A DNA stretch of 64,000 nucleotides from NCBI GenBank assembly GCA_041678685.1, contig JBAYNV010000002.1, positions 3,084-67,083 of the forward strand. Direction: 5' to 3'. This stretch comes from DUPQ01 sp041678685. Lineage in GTDB: Bacteria > Bacillota > Clostridia > DUPQ01. Position 1 is the stretch's first letter, and every line of letters starts with the position of its first letter. A program made the translations under genes and the position numbers. A model generated the notes under the pieces. The model worked only from the letters and a program-made list of their open reading frames with translations, was not told the DNA's origin and searched no databases. Of the stretch, positions 26,261 through 35,892 are shown in pieces.

Positions 26261-27367
26261 GTGGCAGAAAAAAGAGATTATTATGAAGTCCTTGGTCTGA
26301 ATAAGAATTCCACGGATGAGGAACTAAAAAAGGCATACAGAGTTTTAGCAAAAAAATATCACCCGGATATCAACAAATCACCGGAAGCTGAAACGATGTT
26401 TAAAGAAGTAGGCGAAGCTTATAGTATATTAAGCGATCCTGAGAAAAGAAGGCAGTACGATCAGTACGGATTCGAAGGATTGAATTATTCCGGAGGTTCC
26501 GGTTTCAGCGGAGGCTTTAACCCGTTTGATATATTCAACGACCTGTTCGGCGGAGGAGGATTTAGCAGTGGCTTCACATCCTCATCGTCACGCAGAAATG
26601 CGCCCATAAGAGGGCGTGATCTTAGGGAATATGTTACTATTACTTTTGAAGAAGCTGCTTTCGGGACAAAGAAGACTCTTAATGTGACGCGAAATGAAAA
26701 ATGTGCGGACTGCAAGGGAACAGGTGCAAAAAACGGTACAGCAATGAAAATGTGTCCTCAGTGTAAAGGTACAGGTACGATGAGGGTACAGCAGAACACG
26801 ATGTTCGGACAGATGATAACCGAAACCACATGCAATAAATGTAATGGGAGAGGGAAAATAATCGAAGAAAACTGTCCAGCGTGCAAAGGAATGGGCAGTG
26901 TTAAAACAAACAGAAAGATAGATATAACCATTCCTAAAGGCATAGATAACGGTCAGATAATTTCACTGAGGGAACAGGGCGAAGCAGGTCAGAACCAAGG
27001 CCCTGCCGGTGATCTGCTGGTAAATATACAAGTCCTGCCTCACTCGATTTTTAAGAGGCAGAATACGACCGTCTACTGCTCGATACCTATATCGTATACT
27101 CAGGCAGTATTAGGAGCGGATATCGATGTACCGACACTGGACGGCAATGTGACATACGGCATACCTGAAGGCACACAGACAGGTACAGCATTTACCTTAA
27201 AGAATAAAGGAATTCCTGCTTTGAACAGAGATACAAGAGGCGACGAGATATTTGAAGTATATATAACGGTCCCCAAAAAACTGTCAAAAGACGAAAGAGA
27301 AGCCCTTATGGCGTATGCAGACGTGTGCGGTGAAAAAAACGATAAGAAAAAAAAGAGAATATTCTGA
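26261..27367 (+). CDS. dnaJ: chaperone DnaJ (Hsp40)
   Basis: DnaK co-chaperone. 368 aa. J-domain with His34-Pro35-Asp36 in KKYHPDINKS. A Gly/Phe-rich segment (about 75-110) follows, then four zinc-binding CxxCxGxG repeats (CADCKGTG, CPQCKGTG, CNKCNGRG, CPACKGMG), then the C-terminal substrate domains. It starts at GTG 26261 with AAGGGG upstream and the conserved RDYYEVLGL right after. The stop overlaps prmA by 1 nt. Confidence 0.98.
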   Translation: MAEKRDYYEVLGLNKNSTDEELKKAYRVLAKKYHPDINKSPEAETMFKEVGEAYSILSDPEKRRQYDQYGFEGLNYSGGSGFSGGFNPFDIFNDLFGGGGFSSGFTSSSSRRNAPIRGRDLREYVTITFEEAAFGTKKTLNVTRNEKCADCKGTGAKNGTAMKMCPQCKGTGTMRVQQNTMFGQMITETTCNKCNGRGKIIEENCPACKGMGSVKTNRKIDITIPKGIDNGQIISLREQGEAGQNQGPAGDLLVNIQVLPHSIFKRQNTTVYCSIPISYTQAVLGADIDVPTLDGNVTYGIPEGTQTGTAFTLKNKGIPALNRDTRGDEIFEVYITVPKKLSKDEREALMAYADVCGEKNDKKKKRIF

Positions 27368-28302
27368 TGAAATGGATTAAAACAACAATTTATACTGATA
27401 AAAAAGACCTTGATATTCTTGAGGCTTTTTTTATTGATTTGGGCATAACAGGGTATTCTATTGAAGACAGCGATGATTTCAAGGAATTCCTGCAGGATAA
27501 ATCGTTCAACTGGGATTATATCGACGAAGATCTTATGAAACTGAAAACCTGTAAAACAAGCGCGACAGCTTATCTAGCCGATAATAATGAAGGAAGGATG
27601 CAGCTTGACACGATAAAGGCAAAATACGGTGATGTGAGTATGGATATGATCGACGAGACCGATTGGGCCAACAACTGGAAACAGTATTTCAAACCGATAG
27701 AAATAGGTAAAAGACTTGTGATCAAACCAACATGGGAAGCATATGATAATAAGGATAACAGGAAAGTGTTGGAAATAGATCCCGGAAGCAGTTTCGGAAC
27801 AGGTACTCATGAGACGACCAGATTATGTCTGGCGGCAGTGGAAAAATACATCAAAGGACAGGAGTCGGTTATGGATGCCGGCTGCGGTTCAGGTATTTTG
27901 GGGATAGCCGCAATGCTTTTAGGTGCAAAAAGGCTCGTATCTTTTGACATTGAAGAAGCAAGCATCAGAGTCACCAAAGAAAACTGCGTTCTTAACGGAG
28001 CAGGCGATCTGCTTACCGCATATCATGGAAATATATTATCAGATGCAGATCTAAAAAAAAGGATCATAGGTGAGGGGTCATACGATGTGATCCTGGCAAA
28101 TATAGTTCCGGATGTTATAAAAGCGATGATGAGTTTTTTTAGAGACTCCATTTCAGACAAAGGGATCCTTGTCTGTTCCGGCATAATAACCGAAAGGGAG
28201 ACGGAAACCAGAAGATCCATGGAAGATAACGGATTTGCCGTCATAGAGATACTCAGGATGAACGGATGGCTGGCAATGATAGGTGAAAAACAAAATGCAT
28301 AG
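27367..28302 (+). CDS. prmA: ribosomal protein L11 methyltransferase PrmA
   Basis: SAM-dependent enzyme that trimethylates ribosomal protein L11. 311 aa. The N-terminal substrate domain is followed by the signature DPGSSFGTGTHETTRL, SAM motif VMDAGCGSGILGIAA, FDIEEASI and the ILANIVPDVI motif. It follows dnaJ with a 1-nt overlap and overlaps rsmE by 8 nt. The dnaJ-prmA-rsmE order is standard in Firmicutes, so ribosome modification is co-expressed with chaperones. Confidence 0.95.
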   Translation: MKWIKTTIYTDKKDLDILEAFFIDLGITGYSIEDSDDFKEFLQDKSFNWDYIDEDLMKLKTCKTSATAYLADNNEGRMQLDTIKAKYGDVSMDMIDETDWANNWKQYFKPIEIGKRLVIKPTWEAYDNKDNRKVLEIDPGSSFGTGTHETTRLCLAAVEKYIKGQESVMDAGCGSGILGIAAMLLGAKRLVSFDIEEASIRVTKENCVLNGAGDLLTAYHGNILSDADLKKRIIGEGSYDVILANIVPDVIKAMMSFFRDSISDKGILVCSGIITERETETRRSMEDNGFAVIEILRMNGWLAMIGEKQNA

Positions 28303-29035
28303 ATTCTTTGTCCTGGAAAAGTTCGATACAGGTATGTCAGTCAATATCACAGGTGATGATTATAACCACCTTAAGAATGCTTTGCGTATCAAGGAAGGGG
28401 AAGAACTGGAAATATGCGACGGGTATGAAAACGTATATCTCGCGAAACTTTACGAGTATCAGAACACAAGCGCGAAAATCGAAATTTTGCTTAAGATCCC
28501 GGTGAATAACGAACCTGTCTGCAAGATCACGTTATATGCTGCACTGCTTAAAGGTGATAAATTCGATACTGTTATACAAAAATGCATAGAATGCGGAGCG
28601 GATATGATCCAGCCTATGGTAACATGCAATACTGTCGTGGAAGTAACGGACAAAAAAGAGGCCAGGAAGGTCGAGCGTTGGAACAGGATATCTCATATGG
28701 CTTCCATGCAGAGCAAAAGAGGAAAAATCGTCCGTGTATGCGAACCCAAAACACTGGATGCATGCACAAAGCAGTTTTCCCATGACTCAATAACGCTTGT
28801 ATGTTATGAATACGAAGAGAGTTATTCAATTAAGGCAGCTCTTCATGAAGCAGTCACGCATAGCGTTAAAAATATAAATATAATGATCGGTCCTGAAGGT
28901 GGATTTACGGAAAAGGAAATAGGTTTATTAAAAGAAAGCGGAGCATATGCAGTTACCCTTGGTAAAAGGATACTCAGAGCAGAAACAGCATCTGTTGCCG
29001 CAGTCTTTTACTGCACTTGCGAATATGAGTTGTAA
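28295..29035 (+). CDS. rsmE: 16S rRNA (uracil(1498)-N(3))-methyltransferase RsmE
   Basis: SPOUT-class enzyme that methylates U1498 of 16S rRNA in the 30S subunit. The canonical beginning is MHRFFV, so ATG 28295 is chosen. A GTG at 28283 would add four residues not found in the family. 246 aa. N-terminal PUA-like domain with HLKNALRIKEG, then the SPOUT core with IQKCIECGAD, the SAM-loop IGPEGGFTEKE and LGKRILRAETASVAAV at the trefoil knot. It is the last gene of the HrcA-controlled group before htpG. Confidence 0.94.
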   Translation: MHRFFVLEKFDTGMSVNITGDDYNHLKNALRIKEGEELEICDGYENVYLAKLYEYQNTSAKIEILLKIPVNNEPVCKITLYAALLKGDKFDTVIQKCIECGADMIQPMVTCNTVVEVTDKKEARKVERWNRISHMASMQSKRGKIVRVCEPKTLDACTKQFSHDSITLVCYEYEESYSIKAALHEAVTHSVKNINIMIGPEGGFTEKEIGLLKESGAYAVTLGKRILRAETASVAAVFYCTCEYEL

Positions 29036-29040
29036 AGAGA

Positions 29041-29067
29041 AACAGGATCGTACTCGTTGGTCCTGTT
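29041..29067 (+). other. stem-loop between rsmE and htpG
   Basis: AACAGGA and TCCTGTT flank a short interior, giving a stem of up to 10 bp with two G-U pairs and a 7-nt loop. Only A-rich sequence follows. It is a weak terminator or processing site at the end of the heat-shock operon. Confidence 0.45.
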
Positions 29068-29111
29068 AAAATATTAAAGAAAGCAATAAATTTATCTGGA
29101 GGTAAAAAACA

Positions 29112-30929
29112 ATGAATGAAAAAGGAAACATATCGATCAATACAGAGAACATATTACCGATAATCAAAAAGTGGCTTTATTCGGATAAAGACATATTTTT
29201 AAGGGAAGTCGTATCCAATGCGGTAGATGCGATCACAAAGCATAAGAAAGTATCTGCAATGGGCGAAGACGAAGCTGCTCAAAAATACAGAGTAGATGTC
29301 AGAGTCAATAAAAAAGAAAACATCATCACAGTGAGCGATAACGGGATCGGAATGACATTCGATGATGTGAAGCAGTATATAAACCAAATAGCATTTTCTG
29401 GCGCAATAGACTTTTTTGAAAAATACAAAGATAAGACGGATACAAAGGATCAGATTATAGGGCATTTCGGATTAGGCTTCTATTCGGTATTCATGGTTTC
29501 CGAGAATGTGGAGATCGAAACGAAATCATATATAAAAACTGAGGGAGCGGTACGCTGGCAGAGCGATGGCGTAAGCGGATTTGAGATGACAGAGGGTAAA
29601 CGCGACAGCCACGGTACTGACATTATACTGCATATCAATGGTGACAAGGAAAACAAGGAACTGATGAATGTATGGAAGTTGAGGGAGATACTCGAAAAGT
29701 ACTGTAAATTCCTGCCATATGAGATCTATCTTTCCGAAGAGGGAGCCAAAAAAGACGGAGACGACAAGCCTATAAATGATACAAATCCTCTTTGGTTAAA
29801 GGATGCGAAAGACTGTACAGATGAAGAATATAAAAAGTTCTATATCGACGTGTTCCATGATTATAGAGAACCTCTTTTCTGGATACATCTGAAAATGGAT
29901 TACCCGATAAACCTTCATGGCATACTGTATTTTCCTAAGCTCACAAATGATTACAATACGATGGAAGGAAAGATACAGCTGTATTGCAACCAGGTATATG
30001 TTGCCGACAATATCAAGGAAGTGATCCCCGAATATCTGTTGCTGCTAAAAGGCGTGATAGACTGCCCGGATCTTCCGTTGAACGTATCAAGGAGTTTTCT
30101 GCAAAATGACGGGTATTCCGCCAAGATATCAGGACACATTTCCAAGAAGGTATCAGATAAGCTGAAACAGCTGTATAAATCCGATGCGGAACAATACTAT
30201 AAATACTGGGACGATATTAATCTGTTCGTTAAATATGGCTGTCTGAAAGAAGATAAATTCTATGACAAGGTCAAAGAAATCATAGTGTACAAAGATATAT
30301 ATGGAAAACATCATACATTTGATGAGTACCGGAAGCTTTCTGAAGATAAGGACAAGAGGTTCAAAGACAAGTTTTTCTATGTTTCTGATCAGAAGACACA
30401 GGCACAATATGTGAATCTGTTCAAGGAACATGAGTTGAATGCTGTTATACTTGACAATGTTTTAGATCCGCATTTTATATCATTTATAGAATCCAAGAAT
30501 AACGGTTTCACATTTGAAAGCATCGACAGCGCAATAAAAGATGTATTGGGAACAGACGCCAAGGTAGAGGGTTTCGACAATGTGAAGAAGTATTTCGAAG
30601 ACCTTCTGAAGGAAAATAAAGTCACAGTTGAATTAAAAGCAATGAGTACTTCGGATGTTCCCGGTGTCATAACCGCTAACGAATATGAAAACAGGATGAA
30701 GGGGATGCAGTCATTATATGGAAGCATGGATCTGCCAGTGTCCAATACTCTTGTTCTCAATACTGAAAGTCCGTCAGTGAAAAAACTTGCCGCTATGGAA
30801 GATGGCGACAGAAAAAAAGATATCGCTATGTATATTTATCAGCTGGCTATGCTTACAGCCGGAAAACTTGAGAAGGACGGCATGTCGGATTTCATTAAAA
30901 GAATAAATGAAATGTTGAACAAGATCTAA
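29112..30929 (+). CDS. htpG: molecular chaperone HtpG (Hsp90)
   Basis: ATP-dependent Hsp90 homologue. 605 aa. GHKL ATP-binding motifs: LREVVSNAVDAITK, SDNGIGMT, and GHFGLGFYSVF. The middle and C-terminal dimerisation domains follow without the long acidic linker of eukaryotic forms. ATG with CTGGAGG upstream. It lies right behind the CIRCE-controlled genes, but I see no second CIRCE and no clear promoter in the 76-nt gap, so it may be read through from that operon. Confidence 0.97.
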   Translation: MNEKGNISINTENILPIIKKWLYSDKDIFLREVVSNAVDAITKHKKVSAMGEDEAAQKYRVDVRVNKKENIITVSDNGIGMTFDDVKQYINQIAFSGAIDFFEKYKDKTDTKDQIIGHFGLGFYSVFMVSENVEIETKSYIKTEGAVRWQSDGVSGFEMTEGKRDSHGTDIILHINGDKENKELMNVWKLREILEKYCKFLPYEIYLSEEGAKKDGDDKPINDTNPLWLKDAKDCTDEEYKKFYIDVFHDYREPLFWIHLKMDYPINLHGILYFPKLTNDYNTMEGKIQLYCNQVYVADNIKEVIPEYLLLLKGVIDCPDLPLNVSRSFLQNDGYSAKISGHISKKVSDKLKQLYKSDAEQYYKYWDDINLFVKYGCLKEDKFYDKVKEIIVYKDIYGKHHTFDEYRKLSEDKDKRFKDKFFYVSDQKTQAQYVNLFKEHELNAVILDNVLDPHFISFIESKNNGFTFESIDSAIKDVLGTDAKVEGFDNVKKYFEDLLKENKVTVELKAMSTSDVPGVITANEYENRMKGMQSLYGSMDLPVSNTLVLNTESPSVKKLAAMEDGDRKKDIAMYIYQLAMLTAGKLEKDGMSDFIKRINEMLNKI

Positions 30930-30930
30930 G

Positions 30931-30950
30931 CACTGTACCGACAAACAGTG
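30931..30950 (+). repeat. short inverted repeat after htpG
   Basis: CACTGT and ACAGTG are separated by 8 nt, starting one base after the htpG stop. There is no T-run. It could be a weak hairpin or an operator half-site pair ahead of purL. Confidence 0.35.
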
Positions 30951-31000
30951 TAAAATGGTGATATGAAGTATTATTACAGAATAAAGGGGAGCAGAAAGCT

Positions 31001-34000
31001 TTGAAAAATGTAATAAGGATATTTGTAGAGAGAAGACTGGGATTCGATCTTGAGGCGGAGAGACTTAAAAACCAGTTCTTAACACTCCTGGAAATTAAAA
31101 ACATAGACAGTGTAAGGTTATTCAACAGATATGACATACAGGGACTGTCTGATAAGGTGTACAGGGACGCCAAATATGGTATCTTCGCGGAAATACAGAC
31201 TGATACCGTATACGAGGAGCATCTGCCTGAAATGCCTGATACTGAGGTTTTTGCCTACGAATTTTTACCGGGCCAGTATGACCAGAGAGCAGATTCCTGT
31301 GAGCAGTGCATACAGCTCATATCACAGACCAGGCCGATAGTCAGGACGGCAAAGGTCATAGCTGTCAGCGGATCTGTCACTGAGAATGACATCGACAAAA
31401 TAAAGGCATATATGGTGAATCCCGTTGAATGCAGACTTGCATGTGATGAAAAACCAGAGGATCTGACAGCGGTTTTCGATACACCCCAAACAGTGGAAAC
31501 GATCAAAGGTTTCATAGGACTTGATAAAAAAGAGATCGGAAAAATGAGGAGGTCTTTAGGGCTCGCGATGAGTCTTTTGGATCTCCTGTTTGTACGTGAC
31601 TACTTCATCGGACAGCATCGTGATCCTACTATAACCGAGATAAGGCTTATAGATACTTACTGGTCTGATCATTGCAGGCATACGACATTCAATACAAAAC
31701 TGGAAAATGTCATCATAGAAGATGACAAATTCAATGTCACATGTAAAAAAGCATGGGACAGGTATTTAAATACAAGAAAAGAACTGAATTCGGAAAAAAC
31801 AATATGTCTTATGGATATCGCAACCATTGGCGCTAAGTATCTGAAGAAGAACGGATATCTCGATGATATGGAAATCACTGAAGAAAACAACGCCTGTTCG
31901 ATAATCGTAAATATAGATACGGATAAAGGACCTGAAGAGTGGCTCATAATGTTTAAAAACGAGACACACAACCATCCGACAGAGATAGAACCGTTTGGTG
32001 GTGCGGCAACATGTATTGGAGGTGCTATCAGGGATCCTCTTTCGGGAAGGGCATATGTATATCAGGCAATGAGAGTGACCGGAGCAGGCGATCCCTTAGC
32101 AGAGCTGAAAGATACCTTACCGGGAAAACTTCCGCAGATCAAGATCGTCAGGGAAGCTGCCAACGGATACAGTTCATATGGAAATCAGATAGGGCTTGCC
32201 ACAGGGCAGGTGGATGAAATATATCATAACGGATATACCGCGAAGAGAATGGAGATCGGAGCGGTCATCGCAGCTGTCCCAAAAAAGAATATTGTCCGCA
32301 AGGATGCAGAAGCAGGCGATGTTGTAATACTTATAGGAGGAAGGACCGGAAGAGACGGTTTGGGCGGAGCTACCGGATCATCTAAAGAACACACTGATGA
32401 ATCGCTGTCAAAGTGCGGAGCTGAAGTGCAGAAAGGCAATCCGCCAACTGAAAGAAAGATACAGCGTCTGTTCAGAAATCCAAAAATGAGTCTGCTCATC
32501 AAGAAATGCAATGATTTCGGTGCCGGCGGTATAGCAGTTGCAATAGGCGAACTTGCCGGAGGACTGGATATCGATCTTGACAGTGTTCCAAAAAAGTATG
32601 AAGGGCTTGACGGAACCGAACTTGCCATTTCCGAATCGCAGGAAAGAATGGCTGTCGTAGTCGACAGAAAAGATATGGATACGGTCATGTCGTTATCCCG
32701 CGAGGAAAATCTTGAAGCTACTTTTGTTGCAGTTGTTACAGATACAGACAGGCTTAGGATGAAGTGGAAAGGTTCGTATATAGTTGATATTAAAAGAAGT
32801 TTCCTTGATACAAACGGAGTCACACAGATAACGAATGCCCGAATAATCGCTAAAGACTCGGAAAATGATCCATTTACTGCAAAACCTGTAAATACAAGTA
32901 CCAGAAACAGATTAGAAAATACTTTAAGCGATCTTAATGTCTGCTCGAAAAAAGGATTGATCGAGAAATTTGACAGCACGATAGGATCCAACACTGTACT
33001 GATGCCTTTAGGGGGAAAATATCAGATGACTCCTCAGGAATGCATGGCGGCAAAGATACCTGTCCTGGGAAAAAAGACTGATATATGCACATTGATGTCA
33101 TACGCATTCTTTCCGAAGATCTCCGAATGGTCTCCTTTTATCGGAGCATGTTATGCAGTACTTGGATCTGTTGCTAAAATCGTATGTGCAGGCGGGGATC
33201 ATAATAAAATAAGACTTTCATTACAGGAATATTTCGAGAGTCTCAGATCAGATGAATCACGATGGGGGAAACCGCTTGAAGCGTTGCTTGGTGCGTTTTA
33301 TGCACAGACAGAGCTTTGTATCCCCGCAATAGGCGGAAAAGATTCCATGTCTGGTACATTTATGGATCTTGATGTACCTCCTACGCTTGTATCTTTTGCA
33401 GTATCATATATGGATTCCAAGAATGTGATATCTTCAGAATTCAAGAAAAACAACAGTTATATTATGCGATTCGCTCAAAAGAGGAATGCGGATGAAACTC
33501 CCGATTTTATATATGCAAGGAAGCTTTTTACAGTCATAAACAGATTGATTTGCGAACATAAGATCATTTCTGCAATGACTGTGAAATCTGCCGGGGCATG
33601 TGAAGCATTACTTAAGATGTGTTTTGGTAATATGATAGGATTTCAGTCATCATCGGAAACAGAACTGCTTTTCACGCCGGGATACTGTGATATATTAATT
33701 GAAATAGACAGTGACAGAGTGAAAAACATCAGTGAATTGCTTTCATCTCTAAAAGAACTCGATGTTGTAGTAATAGGGAAAACAGTCGAAGAAAAAGTCT
33801 TCAAAACAAAGGAAGAGAGCATATCGTTATACGAACTGCTTGGGTCGTATACATCGGCATATGAAAGAGTATTCACCACAACTGCCAAAACAGTTGATCC
33901 TGCGATCACGAACGGTCTTTATATATCCAAGGAAATAAAACATTCAACTGTACACACTGCAAGACCCAGAGTATTCATCCCTGTTTTCCCCGGGACCAAC

Positions 34001-34759
34001 TGCGAGTATGATATGGCAAGGGCTTTTCTTGATCAGGGAGCACAATGCAATATACAGGTACTTCGTAATCTGACTTCGGATGATATCGAACAGTCTGCAA
34101 AAGAATTCGTGAAGGCGATCGAAGAAGCGAATATAATAGCTCTTCCCGGCGGTTTTTCAGCCGGTGACGAACCGGACGGTTCAGGCAAGTTCATAGCGAC
34201 CGTATTCAGAAATGAATATATCAAAGATGCTGTTCATGATCTTTTATATAACAGAGACGGGTTGATCGTTGGCATCTGTAATGGATTTCAGGCGCTTGTC
34301 AAGCTTGGCCTGGTTCCTAACGGTAAGATATGCGATCTGTCTTTAAACAGCCCCACACTCACCTATAACAGCATTGGACGCCATGTATCATGCATGGTAA
34401 TGACCAAAATAATATCAAATATATCCCCGTGGTTTTCCTGCAGTGAAACTGGCGGCGTGTATACCATACCTTTGAGCCACGGGGAAGGCAGATTCATATG
34501 CTCAGAGGAAATGTATAAAACGTTATCAGCCAATGGACAGATCGCTACTCAGTACGTAGATGAAAACGGTGATGCAAGTTATGATATCAGGTTCAACCCT
34601 AACGGTTCATATTATGCTATAGAAGGTATAACAAGTGCGGACGGAAGGATATTGGGCAAGATGGGGCATTCCGAAAGATTCGGGAATAATGTCGCTAAAA
34701 ATATCCCCGGGATAAAGGACCAGAAGCTGTTTGAATCAGGTGTCAGATATTTCAGATAA
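31001..34759 (+). CDS. purL: phosphoribosylformylglycinamidine synthase, single-chain PurL
   Basis: Converts FGAR to FGAM with glutamine and ATP, step 4 of purine synthesis. 1252 aa in one chain, the large form typical of many Clostridia, rather than the PurS/PurQ/PurL trio of Bacillus. The synthase half has HNHPTEIEPFGGAATCIGG, DFGAGGIAVA and a second duplicated ATP-grasp-like half. The C-terminal glutaminase has ALPGGFSAGD, GICNGFQAL with Cys1093 as nucleophile, and LSHGEGRF with its His/Glu partners. TTG start after AAGGGG. No other pur gene is present, and I see no purine riboswitch in the 71-nt leader. Confidence 0.96.
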   Translation: MKNVIRIFVERRLGFDLEAERLKNQFLTLLEIKNIDSVRLFNRYDIQGLSDKVYRDAKYGIFAEIQTDTVYEEHLPEMPDTEVFAYEFLPGQYDQRADSCEQCIQLISQTRPIVRTAKVIAVSGSVTENDIDKIKAYMVNPVECRLACDEKPEDLTAVFDTPQTVETIKGFIGLDKKEIGKMRRSLGLAMSLLDLLFVRDYFIGQHRDPTITEIRLIDTYWSDHCRHTTFNTKLENVIIEDDKFNVTCKKAWDRYLNTRKELNSEKTICLMDIATIGAKYLKKNGYLDDMEITEENNACSIIVNIDTDKGPEEWLIMFKNETHNHPTEIEPFGGAATCIGGAIRDPLSGRAYVYQAMRVTGAGDPLAELKDTLPGKLPQIKIVREAANGYSSYGNQIGLATGQVDEIYHNGYTAKRMEIGAVIAAVPKKNIVRKDAEAGDVVILIGGRTGRDGLGGATGSSKEHTDESLSKCGAEVQKGNPPTERKIQRLFRNPKMSLLIKKCNDFGAGGIAVAIGELAGGLDIDLDSVPKKYEGLDGTELAISESQERMAVVVDRKDMDTVMSLSREENLEATFVAVVTDTDRLRMKWKGSYIVDIKRSFLDTNGVTQITNARIIAKDSENDPFTAKPVNTSTRNRLENTLSDLNVCSKKGLIEKFDSTIGSNTVLMPLGGKYQMTPQECMAAKIPVLGKKTDICTLMSYAFFPKISEWSPFIGACYAVLGSVAKIVCAGGDHNKIRLSLQEYFESLRSDESRWGKPLEALLGAFYAQTELCIPAIGGKDSMSGTFMDLDVPPTLVSFAVSYMDSKNVISSEFKKNNSYIMRFAQKRNADETPDFIYARKLFTVINRLICEHKIISAMTVKSAGACEALLKMCFGNMIGFQSSSETELLFTPGYCDILIEIDSDRVKNISELLSSLKELDVVVIGKTVEEKVFKTKEESISLYELLGSYTSAYERVFTTTAKTVDPAITNGLYISKEIKHSTVHTARPRVFIPVFPGTNCEYDMARAFLDQGAQCNIQVLRNLTSDDIEQSAKEFVKAIEEANIIALPGGFSAGDEPDGSGKFIATVFRNEYIKDAVHDLLYNRDGLIVGICNGFQALVKLGLVPNGKICDLSLNSPTLTYNSIGRHVSCMVMTKIISNISPWFSCSETGGVYTIPLSHGEGRFICSEEMYKTLSANGQIATQYVDENGDASYDIRFNPNGSYYAIEGITSADGRILGKMGHSERFGNNVAKNIPGIKDQKLFESGVRYFR

Positions 34760-34767
34760 GGTATTCG

Positions 34768-34776
34768 TGTTATAAT
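34768..34776 (+). promoter_or_regulatory. extended -10 promoter of the URO-D-family gene
   Basis: TGTTATAAT is a perfect -10 with TGn extension, 19 nt upstream of the start codon and just behind the purL stop. No convincing -35 is visible. Confidence 0.55.
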
Positions 34777-34794
34777 GCATACGGAGGTACCGCA

Positions 34795-35832
34795 ATGATT
34801 TCGAAAACAGTCATAAAAAAGGTATTGGAATTTGATGATCCCGGTAGAATAGGCTTTGACTTCTATAACGATTCTTTTCGGGATATGAAATTCGTAGAAT
34901 GTGAAGTGATCAAAAAAGAAGAGTATTCATGGCAGGAACCTTCATTTTTCAAAGAAAGATTCCCGCAGTATCATGATTTCGATGGATTCATGCATTTAGA
35001 TGAATACGGGAATCTCTGGGGAAAAATGAGACATGACAAGACGGGTGGAGGAGAGGTTCTCAAAGGTGTTCTTGCTTCGTGGGATGAACTTGCCTCATAT
35101 AGATTACCGGATATAGATGATGAAGCCAGGTTTAAGGATGCTCCGTTGAGCGTTGTTCCATATAAAAACAGATTCATACTAGGATCGCTTCCGGGAAATA
35201 CATTTTCGCTCATGAGGAAAATGAGAAAAATGGAATTATTCCTTGAAGATCTGATACTTGAAACGGATAATGTATTGAAACTTCAGGATATGGTCCTGGA
35301 AAAACTATTGAATATCGTTGAGATATACGGACACATGAAATGTGTTGACGGTATATTCTTCTGTGAAGACTGGGGCACTCAGGACAGGCTTTTGATTTCA
35401 CCAAAGATGTGGCGTGAAATATTTAAACCTGCATTTATAAAATTGTGTGATACCGCGCATAAATATGGCATGAAAGTTTTTATGCATTCGTGCGGGTATA
35501 TATATGAAATACTTGATGACCTTATGGAAGTAGGTATAGATGCATTACAGCTTGATCAGCCTACTCTAATGGGAATAGAAAAGCTTGCAGACAAAATAGC
35601 AGGTAAAGTGACGCTCCATTCACCTGTGGACATACAGAGGATATTGCCTACAGGCAACAAAGAACTGATCGAGAAGAGCGCTTGCGATATGGTCCGTCTT
35701 TTTCATAGGAACGGCGGTCTGATAGTCAAGGACTATGGCGATTACACTACGCTTCACGTACAATACGAATGGGCTGAATGGATGAGACAGAAATTCTTTG
35801 ACATAGGCGGGGATCCCAGGATCAAAAAGTGA
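34795..35832 (+). CDS. uroporphyrinogen decarboxylase-family protein
   Basis: 345 aa with the URO-D/CmuA/MtaA TIM-barrel fold: FCEDWGTQDRLLISPKMW, FMHSCGYIYEIL (a His-Ser-Cys motif often seen in corrinoid methyltransferases) and the substrate-pocket segment DALQLDQPTLMG. No other heme-synthesis gene is nearby and the N-terminal substrate residues of HemE are not evident. A methyltransferase-like or sugar-related role is therefore more likely than tetrapyrrole decarboxylation. The exact reaction cannot be told. It has a good GGAGG ribosome site and its own promoter. Confidence 0.82.
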   Translation: MISKTVIKKVLEFDDPGRIGFDFYNDSFRDMKFVECEVIKKEEYSWQEPSFFKERFPQYHDFDGFMHLDEYGNLWGKMRHDKTGGGEVLKGVLASWDELASYRLPDIDDEARFKDAPLSVVPYKNRFILGSLPGNTFSLMRKMRKMELFLEDLILETDNVLKLQDMVLEKLLNIVEIYGHMKCVDGIFFCEDWGTQDRLLISPKMWREIFKPAFIKLCDTAHKYGMKVFMHSCGYIYEILDDLMEVGIDALQLDQPTLMGIEKLADKIAGKVTLHSPVDIQRILPTGNKELIEKSACDMVRLFHRNGGLIVKDYGDYTTLHVQYEWAEWMRQKFFDIGGDPRIKK

Positions 35833-35892
35833 TGGAAGTCGAAAACAGTTTGTGGTAATATGTAAAAGATCGAAGTTGTAATGGAGATTTGA

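Noticed and set aside
30930..31000. Purine riboswitch or PurR box ahead of purL
   Set aside because: The 71-nt leader has only a small 6-bp hairpin and lacks the conserved riboswitch core and PurBox pattern.
32224..32994. 256-codon minus-strand frame inside purL
   Set aside because: It lies entirely within the well-conserved PurL frame and has Ser/Pro/Phe-rich composition typical of antisense shadows.
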